A stretch of DNA of 64,000 nt from Macrocystis pyrifera. Lineage: Eukaryota; Sar; Phaeophyceae; Laminariales; Laminariaceae. Positions 57,153-64,000 of this stretch are shown in pieces. The notes beneath the pieces were generated by a model that worked only from the letters and a program-made list of their open reading frames with translations, did not search any database and was not told where the DNA came from. Each line of letters starts with the position of its first letter. Within the stretch, counting starts at the first letter, position 1. Location of the stretch: assembly GCA_031763025.1 (NCBI GenBank), contig JASSKH010000007.1, forward strand, positions 6,959,930 to 7,023,929. Reading direction: 5' to 3'. The position numbers and the translations under genes are program-made.

Positions 57153-57257
57153 ATACGGGGGTCCATAGTTAACAGGACCAAATATTGTTAGTAAAAATAC
57201 CTAAATATATAGGTTTTTATGTATGCCATAGGTCCTGTTAACTATGGACCCCCGTAA
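57153..57257. mobile_element. TA-flanked MITE, copy 5
   Basis: 105 bp with clean arms (ACGGGGGTCCATAGTTAACA and its inverse) flanked by TA. Just beyond its right end lies GCCGGATTTGAACTGGTGAC, which on the minus strand resembles the 3' half of a tRNA with a GCA anticodon loop. No D-arm exists, so no tRNA is called. Confidence 0.8.
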
Positions 57258-57851
57258 TAGAAGCCGGATTTGAACTGGTGACACGAGGACCTGCAATCCA
57301 GCACCAGCACCAGCAGCAGCAGCGATTAATTGCGGAGTGAGCATTCCCGGTACGGGTGCACGAAATGAGCAAGTATTGATCTTGTATAATTCAAGATGAG
57401 GACCGCCTCTGCGTGCGGGACATGATGTACTATTTAATACTAGAAAGGCGAAGCCGACGAATACAGGGCCGGACACTTCGTCGCTTGCCTTTTTTATCGG
57501 TCGGTAATGCCTGCCGTGGGAGACAAGAAACCCCGTCTGGAGAGTGGAGGGTTTCAGGTTTGAAGCGCCGCGGGAAGTGTGAAGACTCAGCCCGATGGTT
57601 GTTGGGTCCGTATCGTACGGCGTGGCGTTTTTGTTCGGTAGGGGTTGGCTGGTGTGACACCGCGGGGTCCTAAACAGAATCAATCGCCCTCAAGATATCC
57701 ACTTGAAGATCTCCGCCTCCGCATTATTCTTCACGCGGTGGTGTGGGAATAAGCGCCGACGGAAACCCAAGAGATGAACTCTTGAGAATTATCACGACAG
57801 CAGTTCATATCACGATCACAACAATCCATGTCCCTCTGCCTACTGCCGCTA
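57258..57851. other. no gene supported
   Basis: A 160-codon minus frame and an 86-codon plus frame overlap here without motifs. A tRNA-like 3' half lies at 57262-57300 (-). Confidence 0.3.
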
Positions 57852-57956
57852 TTACGGGGAACCATAGTAAATAGGACCAAATGTTGTTGGTAAAAAAAGG
57901 GAAATATATAGGTGTTTGTGTGTACCGTAGGTCCTATTTACTATGGTCCCCCGTAA
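57852..57956. mobile_element. TA-flanked MITE, copy 6
   Basis: 105 bp, TA on both sides, arms TTACGGGGAACCATAGTAAA and its near inverse. Confidence 0.85.
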
Positions 57957-59482
57957 TACTACTGCTGCCACTGGAACTAGGAAGTGCGTACATACAGTAG
58001 CTGTTGGGGTGGAAATGCCAACCCGCCACAGAATGGATGCACCAACTCAGGAGGAATGGGCACTACTCGCATCAACAGTGCCGCTGCCGTGCCCCACCAG
58101 CCAATCAATGTGCTTCAAGGAGACACGAGCATAGTGATGTGTTTCGCCTTTCTTTGCCATCGCGTGCCGTGCCCCCCCCCACCCCCTCCCCCCCCCCCCC
58201 CGGGTGCGCGCCCTAAAAAAAAACACGCACGCTGGGGCAGAGTAGCATACGTACCGGTAGCAGAAGCAGTCGCATTGCTTCTCGAGGATGGAAGTACAAA
58301 CAGGTGACAAGAGATACTTCCCTTTCAATGCTGCACAAAAAGAAGGGGGGTACATAAACCTCTATTGGTCACCATTCAATGCGATACGATCGAGCGAAGT
58401 TTGTATCTCCCGTGCCCCTGTACTCTCTGCTCCTGTGCTCCGCCTCCGCCGAGCACACACTTGTACATGGCTACTGCTGCTGTACGTCGCATGGTCAGAT
58501 TTGACGCAGCAGCACGCAGGGAGGTCGACATGCTTCGTACCAACATTATTGTGTTTGCTTACTAAGTCGGTGACCCCCTCGTGCAAGGCTCCCAACTTCA
58601 TAAATTAGCACCACATTGGGGGGGAAAACACGACAACGCATATCGTTGGCGCTGCACTGCAGTGTATTAACCAAACGACAACTGATAACCAGACACTGAA
58701 AAACACAAAAATAGAAACGCAAGATAGTCCGTTGCCCCTTACATGCAGCCAATTTGACTGCAAGTAACTGAAAACCCCAAAATGACGAGAAAAAAAAAAA
58801 AGAAAAGAAAATAAGAATATACCAGGTAGGAAAGCAAGAAAATAGAAACATAACCTGGTATAACGTAAGAAAATATGAAAATTCCTCGGTCAATAACGAT
58901 CCCCCTTCCCTACAACCTTTGACAACCAGTGGAAAAGAGTCGTGAGAGGTTGGCCGCGACCGGCAAGGTTTCACCAACTGATATATCGTAAAAAAAAACA
59001 CACACACAAAAAACTCAACGGCAGTCAAGACCGTGTAAAACCCGGGACGGACCGCACGGGTTGTTTAGATTCACTGCCAGGTATTAACAAGGAATACAAG
59101 AGGGCGATAAGACAAAAAAAGAGTACACGTGATTTTCACGGTTCTTTTTCCCTGCAGGTTGAGCTGAAAAGTACAAGTGACGCAAAAACAGTTATTACTC
59201 ATCAACCGAAGACACCGCTACGCATGTCAAGGTACGTACACACTTTCCTTTTCAGGGCAGTGCTTTCCAGAGTGGGCACGGAGGAAGAAAAGGTGGGACG
59301 GTGGACCTATACTGCGGTAGGTTCGGCGAACGCCAAGAACCAACCAACCGTCATCACCCAATGTCACAAAAAAACACACACACGCGCGCGCGCGAACAAC
59401 CACCATGGTGGTGCAACTCCCCAGGAAAGTGCGGAGAATCACGGTGAGACAAGAAAATGACTCAACAGCACAGCAGTAAGAC
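57957..59482. other. 3' flank of the minus-strand gene; no other gene
   Basis: C runs at 58175-58205, A-rich stretches at 58790-58810, and AC or CG dinucleotide runs at 59360-59395. No coding region is supported. Confidence 0.4.
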
Positions 59483-59801
59483 CTAAAACCAATCGTTCTC
59501 GCTTCCGTCGGAGACCCCACCGCCTCCCGACAACGCGCTATCGCTGCCACTACCGCCGCCGCCCCCACCACCATCGCCACCACCGCTTGAGCCGCTCTCC
59601 GCGACGCTCCGCGCGCTGTCTCGGTCAAAGCTGCGGTTTCCTGACTCGCCCCTGTTTGGACGGCCACTGTCATCCCCATCACCGCCGTCGCCACCGTTGC
59701 CTCCACTGCCGTCGCCAATCGCGTCTGTGGTTCGCCGGTCCAACCTGAGCGAATTTTGGTAGTATTGGTCTTCGTCGTCATTGCCGTTGTCACCGCGGTC
59801 G
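59483..59801 (-). CDS. terminal exon of the coiled-coil gene
   Basis: The acceptor CCGTGTCTAG|C follows a pyrimidine-rich stretch. One base completes a Ser codon with the AG left by the previous exon, then 105 codons run to TAA at the start of this range. The product is Asp, Gly and Ser-rich with long Gly runs and a final DGSENDWF. Confidence 0.55.
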
Positions 59802-62347
59802 CTAGACACGGAGAACCCAGGACGCACACATGAGAAATAAGGCGAAGGGCGGGGGGGAGGGGGGTTCATTATCATGCATGGCCGTAGTCGCATGACCATA
59901 GACCTTCGCATCCCTACAATGCTGGGACGGAGCACGTCGGTTTTTCACCGACCAGGCAGACATTGCTTGCACCAAGCGCGAAGCGCCGTGAGGTGTTGGG
60001 CGAGTCGCATGAAGGGTGAGCTGCATCCTACTAAAAACCGCTTTAGAGGGGGGATTTTCTTGCACATGGATGACAGCATCAATGAATTGATTTTAATTTC
60101 TGGTGTGGCCACTTCCAGAGACAACAATGGGTTTACTACGTAACTGCCTCGTGGGTGCCTCACCATATACACACTACCTGATACGATCATCCCCCTTGTG
60201 CGGAGTAAAGGTTCTCCCCGCAAGCGGGGGGGGTGTACTCGATAGGAGAGATGTACTCGATATCATGCATGGCCGTAGTCGTATGACCATAGACCCTCGC
60301 ATCCCTACAATGCCGGGACGGAGCATGTCGGGTTTTCACCGACCAGGCAGACACTGCTTGCACCAAGCGCGAAGCGCCGTGAGGTGTCCAGCGAGTCGCA
60401 TGAAGGGTGAGCTGCATCCTACTAAGAACCGCTTGTGAGGCGGACTTGCATATGGATGACAGCCTCAATGAGTTAGTTTAATTTCCGGTGTAGCCACTTC
60501 CAGAGACAGCAACGGGAGTACTATGTAACTGCCTCTTGGGTGCCTTACCTTGAACACTACGTGATACGATCAATTCTCTTGTGCAGAGTAAAGGTTCTTT
60601 ACTTCGCACAAATGATCTCACACGACAACCAGCTGTGGGCGACCGCCAAAAAAAAAAAAAAAAAAAAAAAAAACGGTACCCTGGATGTCTAGCTCACGTA
60701 GTGAGCGGCATGTTTTACAGTGTCGTTGCCAACCGACGCCAACCCAACGGGGGGGGGGGGTGTACTCATTATCATGCATGACCGTAGTCGTATGACCATG
60801 GACCTTCGCATCCCGGCAATGCCGGGACGGAGCACGCCAGGTTTTCACCGACCAGGCAGGCATTGCTTGCATCAAGTGCGAAGCGCCGTGAGGTGTTGGG
60901 CGAGTCGCATGAAGGGTGAGCGGCATCCTACTAAAAACCGCTTTAGAGGCGTATTTTCTTGCATATGGATGACAGCAGCAATGAATTGATTTAATTTCTG
61001 GTGTGGCCACTTCCAGAGACAGCAATGGATTTACTATGTAACTGCCTCGTGGGTGCCTTACCATGTACGCACGACATAATGCGATCATCCCCCTTGTGCG
61101 GAGTAAATATTTTGCCCGCCCAAAAATGATCTAACTTGACCGCCAGCCGTGGTAACCGCCAAAAAAAAAAAAAAAAAAACGGTACGCTGGCTGTCTAGCT
61201 CACGGAGTGAGAGGCGTGTCTTACAGCGTCGGCGCCAACCGACGCCAACCCAAAGAGAGGGACGGGCGGGGGGTGGGAGGGGGGGGTATAAAGCTTGCTC
61301 CTCCGATTGCTCGATGGTGTGGACGGATGTGACTGCTCACGAAATCGAGGAGGGGAGATCACAAACGGCTGGAACCAAAGTGAATGTACCTGGGGCACAT
61401 CAAGACATGCGAGGCAGTCCGTGGCTTCCTTCATCGATGTCATCGTCGTGACACAAAGCGTACGGAAACGAGGCCTCCACAAAATGAAGACCCCGGCCCT
61501 TGCCCACTGTCCCCACCTTCTTGTCAAAACCTACTTTACGCCAAGCGCACGCGTCCGCTTCAGAACGACCGCGCACAATGCACCGCGAATCGCATAAACC
61601 TAGCGCTAGCAGTGAACGCAGATCGACAAGGTTGATGAGCCACAGGGAAAAAAACAAAAAAAATGGCTAGGGCTCAATCCACACTTCCAAGTTCGAACCT
61701 CTCCATCCCGCATCCATGAGCCCAACCCTACCCACCTCACCCACACATCCATGAGCCCAACCCTACCCACCTCACCCACACGCCCGCACTCCCACCCTCC
61801 CTCCCAACCACCCCCCTACCCCTCCCGCGCCTCAATTCCCCAACCACTTCGCTCAACGGGGCTCACCTGCCTTGCCCACCCCCCGTCTCCAACTCGCCCG
61901 TCGAGCCGACCGAATGCTCCGAGGGCGCACTCACATCTACACCCGCACCAACGCGCCCGCCGCCGCCATCATTATCGCCTCCTTCACGCCCCCCCAACCT
62001 TTGTTGAACCCGATCAACCTGCGCCCCCCCTCCCCCTCTTCCTCCTCGTACCCCTACCGTCGGCGTGGTAAGGACCGTGGGACCAGCACCGCCGGGGGCG
62101 GTAGCTTCGGCCGGAGGTGATTGTTGACCAAACGGATTAAATTTCTGCTGCTGCTGCTGCTGCTGCTGTTGTTGGCGTCTGCGCCTGATCTTTTCTCGGA
62201 ACTCATGCACCTCTCGGTCCGCCTGGCGTGGGAGCAGGATCGTTTTTTTTTTTGGAACGAAGCCCAAAATGGCACGGAGAGGGAAACACAGAGGGCTAAG
62301 ACGCATAAAGACAAAAGCAGCAGCAGCAACAACAACAACAACAACAA

Positions 62348-62391
<44 letters not shown>

Positions 62392-63777
62392 TCAACAACC
62401 ACAACACACTTCCTCCTTCACCCCTCCCCCATCTCCCTCTACCCCCCAAAAATAATTCCTCCGGAGACCTCAACCCCCCCCTCCCCCTCCTCTTTCATCT
62501 CCGCCAATCGAAACAGCCAACATACCTCGGCCTTAGCGATGACATCGGGGTTCATCTCCTCTCGCACCGACCACGAGCCCCCGTTCGCAGCACTATCAAC
62601 AGCGGCGTCTCCCTCTCCCGGAGCATCTCCTGCCTTCACCTCTTCCTCCACCTCCTCCTCCGAACTGGCCTGCCCGCCGCCCACGGCCGCGGCTGTCATC
62701 ATCGATCCCGTCGGTTCCGTCAGTTTCTCCAGCTCCGATCGTTTTTTTTTTTGGTGCCGTCGACTCCGCCGGTTCGGCCGGTTCCGTCGATTCCGTCGAT
62801 TCCGTCGATTCCGTCGGTCTCGCCCATTTCGTCGATTTCGTTGTTGGTTCCGTGGAATCCGTCGGTTCAGTTGGTTTCGTCAGTTTTGTCGGTTTCTTCA
62901 TTTCCATCTTTTTTGTCGGTACTGTCAGTTCCGTCGGTTCCGTCGGCTCTGAAGGGTCGAGTGCTTGGACCGCGGGGCGTTGCTGCTGCGGCGGCGGCGC
63001 GCCGAGTGCAGGCAGACCGGGTGACGCCACCTCTAGACCCGCCCTCGCAAGTCCTCTCGAGTCGGAATGGTCACGCTCTCGCTGGCCGACGGCAGGGTCT
63101 GCAGCGGCGACGCTGAGGGTGACGTCAGCGAGAACACTGGTGGCTGGCAACCTCTCCTGTCCCTCCTTCTTCACCCCCTCACCTTCCTCCTCCACCCCCC
63201 TCTCCCCCTCCGGCGTATCCAATTTCTCCACTGCCCGTCCCGATAAGGTTGCCACGGCAGACATCCCCGACGTCACGACTACCGGTTCCGCCGCCACTAC
63301 TGTCGCCGCCGTCGCCGCCAGCTCCGCTGCCGCAGCCGCTCCCGTTCGAGCTCGTCCCGAGGCAGTTCCGATATCACCTCTGCCGTCCGACAGTCTCCTT
63401 TCCCTTCCCCAACCTTCCCCTCCACCCCCTCCCCCGCTTCCCCCCCCCGTTCCTCTCCACTCCCCCTCAATAGCCTCGCCTTCGCGGCCGCACTCGGTCT
63501 CTCCTGAGCTGCGCCGCCAATGCCGTCCCCCCTCCCTAGCATCCCCGTCTTTCCGCTCCCGCTCCCGTCCTTCCCACCTCTCCCACTGCCGCCGCCCTTC
63601 TAGCTCGTCCTGCCCCCGCTCAATCTCGCGTTCTTCTTCCATCCTACGTCTGTCCGCCTCGCGCCTGCTCGCTTTTCGCCTACTTGCCATCGAGGACGCG
63701 GCCGCCCTGTCCTCCTCCTCGCCAAGCCGCCGACGCATGGTCTCTACCTCCAGCTCTTCCCGCCGGACTCGTTCCGC
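59483..63777 (-). CDS. coiled-coil, polyQ and Glu/Thr-rich protein of unknown function, 5' end missing
   Basis: Three minus-strand exons join in phase: 63777-62526, 62222-61867 and 59801-59483, giving about 640 residues. The first acceptor (GGTGGCAG|GCGGAACGA) implies an earlier exon beyond 63.8 kb. Order of regions: a charged Arg/Glu coiled coil (first 100 residues), Gly and Ala-rich linker, a PPQQQ segment, a Thr/Glu/Pro repeat (EPTEPT and STESTEST types), an acidic block (SSEEEVEEEVKAGD), a second coiled segment across the exon 1-2 junction (DVIAKAE joined to ADREVHEFREKIRRRR), a run of ten Gln, an NPF tripeptide (possible EH-domain ligand) and an acidic Gly/Ser-rich tail ending in SENDWF. 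A run of 11 A (62742-62752) shifts the frame; ten would restore it. I recognise no family. Confidence 0.6.
59858..60222 (+). mobile_element. dispersed repeat R1, copy 5 (lacks tRNA-like part)
   Basis: It runs from TTCATTATCATGCATGGCCG to GTAAAGGTTCTCCCCGC, where the next copy's G run begins. First of three head-to-tail copies in the last intron of the minus-strand gene, antisense to it. Confidence 0.8.
60224..60747 (+). mobile_element. dispersed repeat R1, copy 6 (full length)
   Basis: G run, leader with a duplicated GTACTCGATA block, R1 body, A run (60648-60673), then the tRNA-like segment TCTAGCTCACGTAGTGAGCG and ending CCGACGCCAACCCAAC. This is the most complete copy and serves as my reference. 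Confidence 0.8.
60748..61255 (+). mobile_element. dispersed repeat R1, copy 7 (full length)
   Basis: Directly abuts copy 6. It has the same order of G run, body, A run (61161-61178) and tRNA-like end (TCTAGCTCACGGAGTGAGAG, CCGACGCCAACCCAAAG). The body differs from copy 6 at many positions and is closer to copy 5, so the array is not a recent simple tandem duplication. Confidence 0.8.
61711..61780. repeat. 35-bp tandem duplication
   Basis: Two identical copies of a 35-bp unit starting CATCCATGAGCCCAACCCTA, in the last intron of the minus-strand gene. Confidence 0.9.
61867..62222 (-). CDS. middle exon of the coiled-coil gene
   Basis: The acceptor CACGCCAG|GCG and donor GGCAG|GTGAGC are both good. 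The exon carries ten Gln (CAG/CAA codons), NPFGQQSPP, then Gly, Pro and Thr-rich sequence. It enters in phase 0 and leaves with two bases of the next codon. Confidence 0.65.
62322..62400. repeat. (AAC)n microsatellite in an intron
   Basis: About 75 bp of AAC triplets on the plus strand (GTT in gene sense), within the 303-bp intron between the first two recognised exons. Confidence 0.85.
62526..63777 (-). CDS. first recognised exon of the coiled-coil gene
   Basis: 1,252 bp; one base above a multiple of three, as expected if the A11 run has one extra base. The donor is GCCGAG|GTATGT in phase 0. The coding sequence from 62960 to 62760 is a 9-12-bp tandem repeat (TCCGTCGAT on the plus strand) giving the Ser/Thr/Glu/Pro segment. 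Confidence 0.65.
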
Positions 63778-64000
63778 CTGCCACCGCCGCGGTCCGGTCC
63801 GGTTCAGATAGCGCGGCGCGCGCGGGGTTGGTGGTGAGGGCCCGGCACGGCGACAATGAGGAGCGAGGGGGGGTTTGAAGACAAAACAAACGGATGAGCT
63901 TAGCAAGAGGGCCCCTTAGGGCGGCGGCTGCTCTGCTGTCGTAGCGGGGGTTGATCTCCGACGAGGCATTTTTTACGACTCCTTTACGGATACCGATATA
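63778..64000 (-). other. probable intron and possible 5' exon of the coiled-coil gene
   Basis: An ATG with an A-rich leader (AAAAAATGCC) at about 63971 opens a 17-codon frame that stops at a TAA without an obvious GT donor. I cannot decide whether the start exon lies here or beyond the window. Confidence 0.3.

Noticed and set aside
57258-57310. tRNA-Cys-like anticodon and T-loop
   Set aside because: The T-stem is imperfect, there is no D-arm and no acceptor stem, and the sequence abuts a MITE.
1-64000. Integrated large DNA virus, as known in some brown algae
   Set aside because: No capsid, polymerase or other viral gene blocks were recognised. The repeats and introns are cellular in style.

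Overview
The window looks like nuclear DNA of a flagellate-bearing stramenopile, most likely a brown alga. This is an inference from several signs together: few genes in a large repeat-filled space, GC-rich exons with Ser, Gly, Ala and Gln runs, GT-AG introns (and one probable GC-AG intron), a Zn2Cys6 regulator outside fungi, decayed Ty1/copia and LINE elements, and short TTAGGG tracts. No bacterial operon, rRNA gene or CRISPR array is visible.

Layout. 1-29 kb is almost gene-free. It holds one Ser/Pro-rich reading frame (2.1-2.9 kb), a CCCH zinc-finger exon (8.8-9.0 kb), a decayed Ty1/copia element (16.0-17.6 kb) and a weak Gly/Tyr-rich reading frame (25.2-25.9 kb). The rest is repeats, chiefly arrays of CATG-centred palindromes with an 11-base period (3.6-5.4, 13.2-14.5 and 18.0 kb). 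29.5-30.3 kb carries the first exon of a Zn2Cys6 transcription factor on the minus strand. 31-44 kb is a graveyard of MITEs and LINE tails plus two more CATG arrays (38.5-39.7 kb).

The main gene is at 45.6-53.7 kb (+). It has five inferred exons and encodes about 1,900 residues of helical-repeat-like sequence broken by low-complexity inserts. It ends in a segment resembling the end of a TBC domain. My best candidate is the ciliary protein broad-minded (TBC1D32/BROMI). 54-58 kb is packed with MITEs of two families. 59.5-63.8 kb (-) holds a three-exon gene for an unknown coiled-coil, polyQ and Glu/Thr-rich protein. Its last intron contains three head-to-tail copies of a dispersed repeat, here called R1.

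The two large genes are not functionally linked by anything visible. Both show one-base excesses, three of them placed exactly in homopolymers, and removing these restores long reading frames. This points to consensus errors in the assembly rather than to dead genes. The non-coding fraction contains at least five repeat families that can be defined from the window alone: 11-bp CATG arrays, R1, a TA-flanked MITE of about 105 bp, a TTAA-flanked piggyBac-like MITE of about 90 bp, and a MITE of about 157 bp called M3 here. There is also a 12-bp-periodic TTCTAGAA array.
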